A stretch of DNA of 64,000 bases. Source: Nitratireductor sp. Its GTDB lineage: Bacteria > Pseudomonadota > Alphaproteobacteria > Rhizobiales > Rhizobiaceae. The translations under genes and the position numbers were made by a program. The DNA lies in contig NZ_CP051236.1 of assembly GCF_017794765.1 (NCBI RefSeq), positions 322,672-386,671 on the forward strand. The letters are read 5' to 3'. The notes beneath the pieces were generated by a model. The model was not told the DNA's origin. It was given only the letters and a program-made list of their open reading frames with translations, and ran no database searches. Positions 9,194 to 17,367 of the stretch are shown here, in pieces; the first letter of the stretch is position 1, and the number at the start of each line of letters is the position of its first letter.

Positions 9194-10207
9194 TCAACGA
9201 TCGTAATAGGCTTCGCGCAATGCGTCGTAGTATTCCGACCCCGAATCCTTCATCCGCTTCCAGGCGCTGTCATAGGCCAGATCAAGGAACTTCGCCTCTG
9301 CCTCCCCCTCGAGCGTGATCACTTCCATGCCGTTCTCGCGAACCGCCTTGTCGGTCTCCTCGATCACCTTCTGGAAGTTCTCATAGGAGGTCTGCTCATA
9401 TTCGGCCGCAGCTTCGTTGATGATCTTCTTGGCCTCGTCGCTCAGGCTCTCCCATTTCGCCGGGTTCACCACCACGGCGAGATCGGTCTGGAAGAAGCCC
9501 GGGTCGATGCGGTAGCGCAGGAACTTGTCCCAGGAGAGATCCTGAATGCCCACAATGGGCCAGCCCGAACCGTCAAACGTGCTGCGCTCGAGACCCGTAT
9601 AGACATCCGGCACAGGAACGGAGACAGGGATCGCGCCCAGCGCTTCAAAGAAAGAATTGTAAATCGGCTGCGAGCGGATGCGCTGACCGTCGAGATCGAT
9701 GCCGCCATCGTCGGTCCGCTTTGGTTCATTGATCGTGTAGATGTAGAATTTCACACCGGTGTCGAGATGAGCCAAAAGGTTCACACCGAGTTTCTTGGAA
9801 AAGGCTTCCTGCATAATGCCGAAGCCGCCATTCTCGCGCGCCTTTGCGGCCGTCACCGTCGAACCGACCCAGGCATCCGCCTCCGGCATCGTGCCGAGAT
9901 AGTAGGAGGCAGGGCCATACTGCATGTCAACGACGCCGCGGCGCACGGCATCCACCTGCTGGTTCGGCGGGAACATTTCCGGCCCGCCCGCATAATTGAT
10001 CTGGATGACCCCCTTGCCGCGTTCATTCACGAGGTCGACAAAGCCCTTGAAGCTTTGCGAGAAGGCGAGCGACTGCGGGAAGGCGGAAATCGCCTTCAGC
10101 GTTTCTTCCGCACTGGCCTGTCCGGCAAAGGCGATGCTGGTCAGCGCCGTTGCAAGAAGGCCGTTTCTGATGGTCCTGGCGATCGATCTGGTCGTGGCTT
10201 GGTACAT
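9194..10207 (-). CDS. TRAP transporter solute-binding protein (DctP family), system 1
   Basis: A 337-residue periplasmic binding protein. The ATG at 10207 is chosen because a purine-rich ribosome site (GAGAGGACGAAG) precedes it and a good signal peptide follows (about residues 1-33, ending FAGQASA). The body has DctP-family traits, including the FPQSLAFSQSFKGF start of the mature domain, RRGVVDMQYGPASYYLG and a C-terminal helix rich in Glu and Lys. It delivers the ligand to the DctQM pair encoded just downstream. The ligand is unknown. DctP proteins normally bind a carboxylate through an Arg in the central region. Confidence 0.9.
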   Translation of the reverse strand: MYQATTRSIARTIRNGLLATALTSIAFAGQASAEETLKAISAFPQSLAFSQSFKGFVDLVNERGKGVIQINYAGGPEMFPPNQQVDAVRRGVVDMQYGPASYYLGTMPEADAWVGSTVTAAKARENGGFGIMQEAFSKKLGVNLLAHLDTGVKFYIYTINEPKRTDDGGIDLDGQRIRSQPIYNSFFEALGAIPVSVPVPDVYTGLERSTFDGSGWPIVGIQDLSWDKFLRYRIDPGFFQTDLAVVVNPAKWESLSDEAKKIINEAAAEYEQTSYENFQKVIEETDKAVRENGMEVITLEGEAEAKFLDLAYDSAWKRMKDSGSEYYDALREAYYDR

Positions 10208-10268
10208 TTTTCTTCGTCCTCTCTGGTTGTCCGGGCTTGTTCCACCCGGTTTTGGTTTCAACTGCTCC

Positions 10269-11252
10269 CTAAATCACTGGCGGCCGCACGAGCCCTGCAT
10301 TGTCGAGCGCCTTCAGGAAGGCGGCCATGCGGCGCTGGCGATAGGCATCGACATCCATGTCGGAATAATCGAAGAAGCCGGAGCCGGTCTTCAGGCCAAT
10401 GCGCCCCTCTTCCATATTGCGGCTGATGATCTCCGGTGCCTGGTAGCGCTCATCATTGAAAGCCCCGGCGAGATATCGGCTTGCATAATAGAGAATGTCG
10501 CCACCGCCCCAGTCGATGAACTCCAAAAGGCCGAGCACGCCGAAGCGCAGGCCGAACCCATAGGTCACCGCCTTGTCAACATCCTCAGCGCTCGCAACGC
10601 CTTCCTCCACGATCCGCGCCGCCTCGTTCATGGCGAGCGCCTGAATGCGCGGCACGATGTAGCCGGGCGAAGCCTTGCAGACGATCGGCACCTTGCCGAT
10701 GCCTTCAAGGAAAGCGCGCAGGAAAGTGACCGTCTCGCCCTCGGTTTCATCGGCCGGGCTCAATTCCACCAGCGGCATGAGAAACGCCGGGTTCAGCCAG
10801 TGCGCATTGAGAAAACGCTCCGGCGCAGTGGTGAAACCCGCCAGCTCCGTCGACAGCATGGTCGAGGTGGTCGAGGCCAGAACGGCGTTGCCATCCGCAT
10901 GGGCGTCGAACAGCGCAAACGCATCGCGCTTGGCATCCGCCACTTCGGGCACGCCCTCGAACACGATGCGCGCGCCGGCAAGACCCGCCGCCGCCTCGCC
11001 GCGCGGCACGATGCTGACCCGCTCCATGATCTGCGGAACGGCATCGACCTTGAACGCGCCGAGTGCAGCGATGGAGGCGAGCGCCGTGCGGATTTCGTCC
11101 AGCGCCTCATCGCGCAGTCTTGCGAAAGCCTCGGCGTCGCGCTCCTTGGCATCGATCAGCCGCACCTGATGGCCCGCATAGGCCACACATTGCGCTATGC
11201 CCCGGCCCATGCGCCCGGCACCGATGCAGGCGATGGTCACGTCATCTGCCAT
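10269..11252 (-). CDS. 3-hydroxyacyl-CoA dehydrogenase family protein
   Basis: A 327-residue NAD-dependent dehydrogenase. The N-terminal Rossmann motif is IGAGRMGRGIAQ. The central ASTTSTMLSTEL (Ser), NAHWLNPAFLMPLVEL (His and Glu of the catalytic dyad) and SPGYIVPRIQALAMNEA segments match the family. The Asn usual after PGFIV is Pro here, as happens in side branches acting on small hydroxy acids. The start at 11252 overlaps the stop of the opine-dehydrogenase-like gene (TGATG). It probably oxidises a beta-hydroxy acid or hydroxyacyl-CoA in the pathway fed by the TRAP systems. Carnitine or gulonate dehydrogenase-like roles are alternatives. Confidence 0.82.
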   Translation of the reverse strand: MADDVTIACIGAGRMGRGIAQCVAYAGHQVRLIDAKERDAEAFARLRDEALDEIRTALASIAALGAFKVDAVPQIMERVSIVPRGEAAAGLAGARIVFEGVPEVADAKRDAFALFDAHADGNAVLASTTSTMLSTELAGFTTAPERFLNAHWLNPAFLMPLVELSPADETEGETVTFLRAFLEGIGKVPIVCKASPGYIVPRIQALAMNEAARIVEEGVASAEDVDKAVTYGFGLRFGVLGLLEFIDWGGGDILYYASRYLAGAFNDERYQAPEIISRNMEEGRIGLKTGSGFFDYSDMDVDAYRQRRMAAFLKALDNAGLVRPPVI

Positions 11253-12328
11253 CACAGCCCCTCGCGCAACATGGTCTGCACCGCCTCGCGGCTCTCGCCC
11301 GCAAGACCGATCTGCTCCATCGTGCGGCCTTCGGCGCGGAAATCGCGCTCGGCCACGGCCCCGGCAATGGCGAGAAGCCCCGCCGCTACCGGACAGGGTA
11401 CGCCCGCCCATTCACCGACCGAAACCATGAAGGCGAGGCCCATGCCCACATCCTCCAGCATGTAGCGGTGGGATTTGAGGTCCAGCTTCTCGTGCCAGTC
11501 CCCGGAATCCACCAGTTTGTCATGGGCCAGATTGCCATACATCCAGTCGCTGGTCTCGTAGTGATCGGCGAGCGGGAAATGCGGCGCGCCATAGCCGAGC
11601 GCCTCGCGGATCGCCATGCGCTCATTGTCGAGCGCGGTGTGCGTGCGGCGGATGGAAGGCTGCGTGCCTTCATTGTGAATGTCCCAACGGTCGAAATGCT
11701 CGATGGGACCGGCATTCATCAGGATCAGCGGTGGGTGGATGATCGGGCCGGCGTTCATCAGCGCGCCCGACAGCGCATCCTCCACCGGCTCGATGGATGC
11801 CGGGAACACAGCCGCAATGGCCTTGATCGCATGATCCGTATGCCTAGCCGGCAACACGCCCGTGGGCAGGCGCGAGGCCCGCGTCGTCACGCGCACTTCC
11901 AGCGGCCCCTGCTTGCGCGTCAGCCAAGGCAGCGTGCCCGTTTCGGCAATCGCGATGTCGGCCTTCGAGCCCGCTTCACGAATACGCTTCATCATCAGGT
12001 AGGAGCCAAACGTGCCCGGCGGCAGGTAGATCACCTGCCCGTCCTCCAGATGCGGAGCGAGCTTCGTGGCGATGTCCTCCTGAGCAAACGCCGGCGTCGG
12101 CGCAACGATCAGTTCCGCCCCTTTCAGCGCCGCAGCAAGATCATCAGTCGGAACGACCGCGATCTTCCGGCTGCCCTCATGGTCCGTGAGGGTGATGCCG
12201 CCTGCCTTCTCGACATCCGCGAAACTGGCGCGGTCGCGCCGCCACCAGCGGACGTCATGCCCCGCCTCTGCAAAATCCGCAGCCGCAGCATAAGAACCGT
12301 TGCCTCCACCCAGAACCGCTACTTTCAT
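11252..12328 (-). CDS. NAD/NADP octopine/nopaline dehydrogenase family protein
   Basis: A 358-residue two-domain dehydrogenase. The N-terminus begins MKVAVLGGGNGSYAAAADF, a variant dinucleotide-binding loop found in opine dehydrogenases. The C-terminal half carries RWDIHNEGTQPSIRR and a conserved His-Pro segment (GPIIHPPLILMNAGPI), matching the octopine DH helical domain. Family members join or split an amino acid and a keto acid through an imine. The gene lies 45 bases after ridA and overlaps the hydroxyacyl dehydrogenase-like gene by one base. RidA next door detoxifies enamines and imines, which suits imine chemistry. The true substrate is unknown. Confidence 0.82.
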   Translation of the reverse strand: MKVAVLGGGNGSYAAAADFAEAGHDVRWWRRDRASFADVEKAGGITLTDHEGSRKIAVVPTDDLAAALKGAELIVAPTPAFAQEDIATKLAPHLEDGQVIYLPPGTFGSYLMMKRIREAGSKADIAIAETGTLPWLTRKQGPLEVRVTTRASRLPTGVLPARHTDHAIKAIAAVFPASIEPVEDALSGALMNAGPIIHPPLILMNAGPIEHFDRWDIHNEGTQPSIRRTHTALDNERMAIREALGYGAPHFPLADHYETSDWMYGNLAHDKLVDSGDWHEKLDLKSHRYMLEDVGMGLAFMVSVGEWAGVPCPVAAGLLAIAGAVAERDFRAEGRTMEQIGLAGESREAVQTMLREGL

Positions 12329-12373
12329 TCCTGTACTCCCCTCGTTGCCGCATAATTTCTACGGATGATTGTT

Positions 12374-12799
12374 CTACTTTTGAGCAGGCAAAACCGCCGT
12401 CGCCTCGATCTCCACGACTGCCTCCGGCTCCACAAGCCGCGTCACCTGAACAGTCGCCATGGCCGGAAAACAGCGCCCGAAGACATCGCGATACGCCTTT
12501 CCGAGCCCCTTCGGATCGGCGAGATAGTCTTCCACGTTGGTCACATACCAGGTGAGACGCGTCAGATGCTCCGGGCCGGCACCTGCCGCCTCCAGCACAT
12601 CGCGGATGTTGCGAAATGTCTGGTGAGCCTGCGCCACAAAACCTTTCGGGAAACGTCCTTCACGATCCCATCCAACCAGGCCTCCCGTAAAGATGATGCC
12701 GCCATCCGTCTTGACCGCGTTGGCGTAGCCCCTTGGCTGCGGCCAGCCCTCAGGGTGCACCGTCTCATGCAGCAAAATGAGGTTGGAGATATCCTTCAT
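12374..12799 (-). CDS. RidA/YjgF family reactive-intermediate deaminase
   Basis: A 141-residue RidA-fold protein. The family hydrolyses enamine and imine intermediates, using an Arg that binds the carboxylate. The C-terminal stretch VTRLVEPEAVVEIEATA keeps the Arg and Glu positions of RidA. The middle holds the typical FTGGLVGWD and AHQTFRNIRDVLEAAG segments. It trimerises in known cases and acts in the cytosol. Its ATG overlaps the MarR stop (ATGA), so it is translationally coupled. Pathway-embedded RidA proteins often serve a dedicated step rather than housekeeping. Confidence 0.9.
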   Translation of the reverse strand: MKDISNLILLHETVHPEGWPQPRGYANAVKTDGGIIFTGGLVGWDREGRFPKGFVAQAHQTFRNIRDVLEAAGAGPEHLTRLTWYVTNVEDYLADPKGLGKAYRDVFGRCFPAMATVQVTRLVEPEAVVEIEATAVLPAQK

Positions 12800-13323
12800 G
12801 ACACGCTTGCCTCCAGTTCTGCCGGCGCTGACGGAGCCTGGCTCGCAGCGTCATCTCCTCCCCGGCAAATTGCGTGTATGTCTTTCAACACCGCCTTCAG
12901 GCGGGCCGCGTCCGTGGTGCCAAGGCGAGAAACAATCAACATTTCATGCACTCTCGCCTTCTCCACCAAACCTGTCCCGATCGCGCGCCCGGCTGCTGTG
13001 AGGTACACACGCACGCGCCTGCGGTCGCGCTCATCGCTGCGGCGCTTGACGAGTCCTTTGGTCGCCATCTGGTCGACGATCTTGGTCAGATGCGATTGCT
13101 CCATCAGCGCGAGTTGGGCGAGCTGCGTCACCATCTGACCGTCCTCATCGCAGAGGCAGGCGAGAATGCGCCATTCGGGCACGCGCAGCCCCTGCTCGCG
13201 CACATGAGCATGAAAATCGGCACTGGCCGCGTCGCTGGCTGCAGCGAGCAGATAGAGCAGGTAATCGCCCACAAATCCCGCATTGCGGTCGATCTCCATT
13301 CTGTCGTCATCAATAGCCATCAT
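12796..13323 (-). CDS. MarR-family transcriptional regulator
   Basis: A 175-residue winged-helix regulator. Residues about 45-125 hold the domain, with ILACLCDEDGQMVTQLAQ, the recognition helix MEQSHLTKIVDQMATKGL and the wing RRSDERDRRRVRVYLT. A tandem ATG lies at its start (13323 or 13320). It is inside the minus-strand unit, 9 bases after the second TRAP large permease. It most likely controls the divergent promoters at 16169-16361, where an 18-bp palindrome overlaps a strong promoter. MarR proteins control known auxin-degradation loci (iac and iad), which suits the Rieske cluster opposite. The inducer is unproven. Confidence 0.9.
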   Translation of the reverse strand: MMAIDDDRMEIDRNAGFVGDYLLYLLAAASDAASADFHAHVREQGLRVPEWRILACLCDEDGQMVTQLAQLALMEQSHLTKIVDQMATKGLVKRRSDERDRRRVRVYLTAAGRAIGTGLVEKARVHEMLIVSRLGTTDAARLKAVLKDIHAICRGGDDAASQAPSAPAELEASVS

Positions 13324-13332
13324 CTCGTCCGG

Positions 13333-14619
13333 TCACATCGAATTGGGTATCAGAAGCGCCATTGCCGGCAGCGCAATCAGAAGCGCAAGCCGCAGCACAT
13401 CCATCGCCACGAAGGGCAGGATGCCGGCGAAAATACGCTCCAGCGGAATGTCGGGCGCTACCGTGCGCATGACGAAAACATTCATGCCGATGGGCGGCGT
13501 GATGAAGCTCAGCTCGGTGGCGATCACCACAAAAATGCCGAACCAGATCGGATCGAAGCCGAGCCCGGTGACGATCGGAAACAGGATCGGCACCGTCAGC
13601 GTGATCATCGAGATGCTTTCAAGCAGGCATCCCAGCACCAGATAGATCAGCACGATCATGAAGATGACCGGATAGGGGCCGACGCCGAAGGCGTTGATCC
13701 AGTTGCGCAGGTCACCGGTCAGGCCGGAGAAGTTCACATAGTTCAGGAAGTAGAGCGCCCCGAACAGGATGAAGAACATCACCGCCGTGGTCTTTGCCGT
13801 GTCAAAGAGCGTGGAAAGCGTGGCCCGCAGGGTCAGCCGCCCTCGCATGAAAGTGAGCAGGAAAGCGCCCCCCGCACCCATGCCTGCCGCTTCCGTCGCC
13901 GTGAACACGCCCAGATAGATGCCGCCCAGAACAAACACGAAGAGCGCCAGCGCCCACACGACACCGCGCAGGGCGCGGATACGTTCGATCAAAGGGAGTT
14001 TTGGCTGTGTTTCCAGATGCTCGGAATAGACCACCAGCGACAGACGCACGGCGATCATGTAGCCGATCACGCCGACGACACCGGGCAAAAGGCCGGCCAG
14101 AAACAGCTTGCCGATGTTCTGCTGCGTGAGGATGCCATAAATGACGAGGATCACCGACGGCGGGATGAGAATGCCGAGCGTGCCGCCCGCCGCGATGGAC
14201 GAGGCCGCCAGCCGGTCGGAATAGCCATATTTGCGCATCGCCGGCAGCGAGATGCGGGCCATGGTCGCCGTGGTGGCGAGCGACGAGCCGCACACCGACG
14301 AGAACCCGCCACAGGCAACGATGGTCGCCATGGCAAGCCCACCCTTGCGATGGCGTAGCCAGGCATTAGCCGCCGCATAGAGATCACCCGCCACGCCGGA
14401 CTGAACCACGAGATTGCCCATCAGAAGGAACAGCGGCACGACGGACAGCGTATAGCTCCTGCCACTGTCGAAGAAGACCTGTCCCAGCATGGCCAGCGCC
14501 GGATGCCAGCCAACGATCGAGACAACGCCGACCAGCCCGACCGCCGTCATCGCGAATGCGATGGGCACGCCTGCAAAGATAAGCATCAGAAGCAGCGCCA
14601 TTCCGACCGGCCACGCCAT
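13333..14619 (-). CDS. TRAP transporter large permease (DctM family), system 2
   Basis: A 428-residue polytopic membrane protein with about 12 spans. It shows DctM features such as CGGFSSVCGSSLATTATMA and GTLGILIPPSVILVIYGIL. The ATG at 14619 overlaps the small-permease stop by one base (TGATG); the codon before it is TTG and a less likely start. It is distinct in sequence from the system 1 permease at 7323-8639, so this is not a recent duplication. Two full TRAP systems in one unit suggest two related substrates or different affinities. Confidence 0.92.
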   Translation of the reverse strand: MAWPVGMALLLMLIFAGVPIAFAMTAVGLVGVVSIVGWHPALAMLGQVFFDSGRSYTLSVVPLFLLMGNLVVQSGVAGDLYAAANAWLRHRKGGLAMATIVACGGFSSVCGSSLATTATMARISLPAMRKYGYSDRLAASSIAAGGTLGILIPPSVILVIYGILTQQNIGKLFLAGLLPGVVGVIGYMIAVRLSLVVYSEHLETQPKLPLIERIRALRGVVWALALFVFVLGGIYLGVFTATEAAGMGAGGAFLLTFMRGRLTLRATLSTLFDTAKTTAVMFFILFGALYFLNYVNFSGLTGDLRNWINAFGVGPYPVIFMIVLIYLVLGCLLESISMITLTVPILFPIVTGLGFDPIWFGIFVVIATELSFITPPIGMNVFVMRTVAPDIPLERIFAGILPFVAMDVLRLALLIALPAMALLIPNSM

Positions 14620-15128
14620 CAAACGCCCCCGCCATCGCTTTTGGGCAGGCGCAGCACCGCCATGACAAATGTAACCACCGCACAGACACCGGTGATGACT
14701 GCCGTCGCCTTGGCGAACGGCCCGAGCGGCGCACGCAGATAAACCGTCACCTCATTGTAGCTGTCGAGTTGAGCACCGTGCTTCCAGAGCTGCCAGGAAA
14801 CGAGGCCGAGTACCACGGCAACCACAAGCCGGGCGAGATTGAGCTGAAGTCTCTCAGCAACGCCCCTGAGCCCGGCCGTGAGCAGATCGACACTCACATG
14901 CCCGTCATCCAGGCACACCGCCGGCAGCCCCACAAACACGATCGCCATCAGGAGGATTTCGGTATACTCCGCGGCACCCGGTAGCGGCGACGAGAGGAGA
15001 TAGCGGCCGATCACATCGACCACTGTCACCAGCGTCAGCGCCACCAGAAACGCGCCGCAAAGCACGGCGGTCGCCAGTCTTAGCCACCGCCGAGCCCGCA
15101 TTGCGATCCGCTCGGAGGAGGCGGCCAT
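14619..15128 (-). CDS. TRAP transporter small permease (DctQ family), system 2
   Basis: A 169-residue protein with four hydrophobic helices, matching DctQ in size and topology, including the LPGAAEYTEILLMAIVFVGL stretch common in the family. Its start overlaps the stop of the binding-protein gene (TAATG) and its stop overlaps the large permease start (TGATG). The three genes are therefore tightly coupled in the order P, Q, M. It forms the membrane part of the transporter with the downstream DctM. Confidence 0.9.
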   Translation of the reverse strand: MAASSERIAMRARRWLRLATAVLCGAFLVALTLVTVVDVIGRYLLSSPLPGAAEYTEILLMAIVFVGLPAVCLDDGHVSVDLLTAGLRGVAERLQLNLARLVVAVVLGLVSWQLWKHGAQLDSYNEVTVYLRAPLGPFAKATAVITGVCAVVTFVMAVLRLPKSDGGGV

Positions 15129-16168
15129 TATTCAGCCGCCACCGCTTTGATTTCGTCCTTGAGCTTGCCCATGACGACGTCGAAGTCGAGTCCCTTGGCC
15201 TCATAGGCCTTGGCCAGATCGTCAAACATGGGCTGCGTCTTCTCACGCAGCGTCGCAAGCTCTTCATCGGTCGCATCGTGGAAATCGACGGTCGAGCCGA
15301 TCACGTCCATGCCGGCCGCATCCGCCGCATCCCAGGCCTGACCGGCCATGCGCGAGAACGCCTCACCGGAAACCTCTTCGATGGCCGCCTTGTCCTCATC
15401 CGACAGGCTGTCGAACTTCGCCTTGTTCATTACGAAGAAGAACGAGACATTGTAGAGACCGCCGGGCACACGCAGCGCCTTGTCGACCAGTGTTTCGAGC
15501 TTGAAGAAGGGCACGGATTCGACCGGGAAGAAAATACCGTCGGCAATGCCGCCCGACAGGATTTCGTAGGACTGCGGAGACGGCGCCTGGATCGACACCA
15601 TGTCCATCGCTTCGGCAAGCTTGTTGGTGATGTTGCCGGCCACGCGGATCTTGGCACCGGAAAGGTCCGACAACGGCGATACCGGCTTGCCCTTGGTGAA
15701 CAGAAGCCCCGGCCCGTGCCCGAACACGCCCAGCACCTTGGTGCCGCGATGCTCCTCGGCCTGCGCCAGATCGCTTTCGAACACACGCCAGAAAGCCACC
15801 GAAAGGCTCTCCGACGTATCGGCGAGGAACGGCATTTCGGCAATTTCGGTCAGGGTGAAACGCCCCGGCGTATAACCATGCACGCCGAATGTGAGATCGA
15901 CGGCGCCATTGGCGGCGAGATCGAAATGCGCCGGCGGCGGACCGAGCGGTGCATCGAGAATTTGCACCTCGATGCGGCCGTCACTGGCCTCTTTCAGCTT
16001 CTCCGCCCACGGGATCATCATGTCCCGGACGATCGGGTGAGACGGCGGCAGCCAGTTTGACATGCGCAGAACCGTTTCCTGCGCCATCGCACCAAAACTC
16101 ATGGCTGTCGTCAGAATAGATGCAGTTACAAATGTTTTTAGCATGCGCGTCATCGTTTTATCTCCCAT
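15128..16168 (-). CDS. TRAP transporter solute-binding protein (DctP family), system 2
   Basis: A 346-residue periplasmic binding protein and first gene of the long minus-strand unit. The start at 16168 is chosen because GGAGGAGG precedes it by a normal distance and a signal peptide follows (hydrophobic core near residues 10-27, cleavage after AMA). The mature part begins QETVLRMSNWLPPSHP, a typical DctP opening. It also has GAKIRVAGNITNKLAEAMD and the LSDEDKAAIEEV helix. Ligands in this subfamily are often aromatic or alkyl carboxylates, which would suit the divergent aromatic-oxidation genes, but the substrate is not determined by sequence. Confidence 0.92.
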   Translation of the reverse strand: MGDKTMTRMLKTFVTASILTTAMSFGAMAQETVLRMSNWLPPSHPIVRDMMIPWAEKLKEASDGRIEVQILDAPLGPPPAHFDLAANGAVDLTFGVHGYTPGRFTLTEIAEMPFLADTSESLSVAFWRVFESDLAQAEEHRGTKVLGVFGHGPGLLFTKGKPVSPLSDLSGAKIRVAGNITNKLAEAMDMVSIQAPSPQSYEILSGGIADGIFFPVESVPFFKLETLVDKALRVPGGLYNVSFFFVMNKAKFDSLSDEDKAAIEEVSGEAFSRMAGQAWDAADAAGMDVIGSTVDFHDATDEELATLREKTQPMFDDLAKAYEAKGLDFDVVMGKLKDEIKAVAAE

Positions 16169-16257
16169 GACGGCCTCCTCCTGCGCATGAGGCTTCCATA
16201 AGTTTTCATGCTCTTCAAGCTTAAAAAGATGAAATTTCACTTTTTTAGGTTTGAAGC

Positions 16258-16287
16258 TTGACAGGGAAAAATATGCGAATTCATATT
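16258..16287 (+). promoter_or_regulatory. Promoter of the Rieske operon with overlapping 18-bp palindrome (candidate MarR operator)
   Basis: TTGACA at 16258-16263 is followed after 18 bases by CATATT (16282-16287), a near-consensus sigma-70 promoter pointing at the ferredoxin reductase gene. AATATGCGAATTCATATT at 16270-16287 is a two-fold symmetric site (AATATG, six bases, CATATT) covering the spacer and -10. Its length and symmetry suit a MarR dimer, and a bound regulator would block transcription. Two further AAGCTT-centred sites lie upstream at 16214-16224 and 16250-16263. Binding is inferred. Confidence 0.55.
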
Positions 16288-16361
16288 AATCGCAAAGCGT
16301 GGCCACTGCTCATAACCAACAAGAATATCTGGAAGGGCCACTGCAGGAGGAGAGATCGCCA

Positions 16362-17327
16362 ATGAGCGAATTGAAGCTCAGGGTACGCAAATCCGAGGCA
16401 TTGACACCGCAGATCCGGGCTCTCGAACTGGAAGCGGTCGATGGTGGCCCGTTGCCGGGCTTTTCGGCCGGCGCGCATATCCGCGTCGCGCTGCCCGATG
16501 GCTCGGATCGGCACTACTCTCTCGTCAACACCAGCACGGAAGCCGATGCGACCGGTTCACCCGCCACCTATCGCCTTGGCGTGCGGCTCGAGGAGGACAG
16601 CAAGGGCGGCTCCCGCTTCATGCATGGGCTCAAGGAAGGCGAAATCATCGAGACTTCCGCCCCACGCAATGACTTTGCGCTGGTCGACGCACAAGCGCCT
16701 GTCCTTCTCATCGCCGGTGGTATTGGTGTCACACCGCTCATCTCCATGGCCGCCGAACTCAAGGCGAAGGGTCGCCCGTTCTCGTTCCACTATGCGGGCC
16801 GTTCGCGCACTCTGCTGGCCTTTGTCGACGCGCTTGAAGCCATCGAGAGCACGGCGCTCACCATCCATTGCGACGATGAGCCGGACACCTGCATCGACCT
16901 GAAGGCGCTGATCGGCAAGGCGCCTGCCGAAGGCCACATCTATGTGTGCGGGCCGCGCGGCATGATCGAGGCGGTGCGCGAAATCGCCCATGCCCGCGGC
17001 ATCGCGAAAGACCATGTGCACTTCGAACTGTTCGAGGCCCACGAGGCCGAAGCGGGCGACAAGCCCTTCGAAGTAGAGATCAGTTCCACGGGTCAGGTTT
17101 TCACCATTCCGCCGGGCAAGTCCATCATCGACGTGCTTGAGGAGGAAGGCGTCGACCTGATCTACGATTGCCAGCGCGGCGATTGCGGCATCTGCCAGAC
17201 AACGGTCCTGTCCGGCATTCCCGACCACCGCGATGTCATCCTCACCGACGATGAACGCGCAGCAAACGACGTCATGCAAATCTGCGTATCACGCGCAAAA
17301 TCCGACCGGCTCGTCCTCGACCTCTAG
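16362..17327 (+). CDS. Oxygenase reductase (phthalate dioxygenase reductase/VanB type), flavin plus 2Fe-2S
   Basis: A 321-residue electron-transfer protein. The ATG at 16362 follows GGAGGAGA closely. A flavin-binding barrel (HYSLVN near residue 50) is followed by the NAD domain (GGIGVTPLISMA, then CGPRGMIEAV). A C-terminal plant-type 2Fe-2S domain carries CQRGDCGICQ plus a later Cys in MQICVSR. This order (flavin, NAD, ferredoxin) defines the phthalate dioxygenase reductase type. It passes NADH electrons straight to the Rieske oxygenase encoded next, so no separate ferredoxin is needed. It is the first gene of the divergent eight-gene plus-strand unit. Confidence 0.92.
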   Translation: MSELKLRVRKSEALTPQIRALELEAVDGGPLPGFSAGAHIRVALPDGSDRHYSLVNTSTEADATGSPATYRLGVRLEEDSKGGSRFMHGLKEGEIIETSAPRNDFALVDAQAPVLLIAGGIGVTPLISMAAELKAKGRPFSFHYAGRSRTLLAFVDALEAIESTALTIHCDDEPDTCIDLKALIGKAPAEGHIYVCGPRGMIEAVREIAHARGIAKDHVHFELFEAHEAEAGDKPFEVEISSTGQVFTIPPGKSIIDVLEEEGVDLIYDCQRGDCGICQTTVLSGIPDHRDVILTDDERAANDVMQICVSRAKSDRLVLDL

Positions 17328-17367
17328 GAGACCGACCGGACGGCGGCCAGCAAGGGAGTAGCAAGCC

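Noticed and set aside
12874-14358. A 494-codon plus-strand frame rich in His, Gln and Asp
   Set aside because: Antisense to marR and the TRAP permease; composition is the mirror of a hydrophobic membrane protein.
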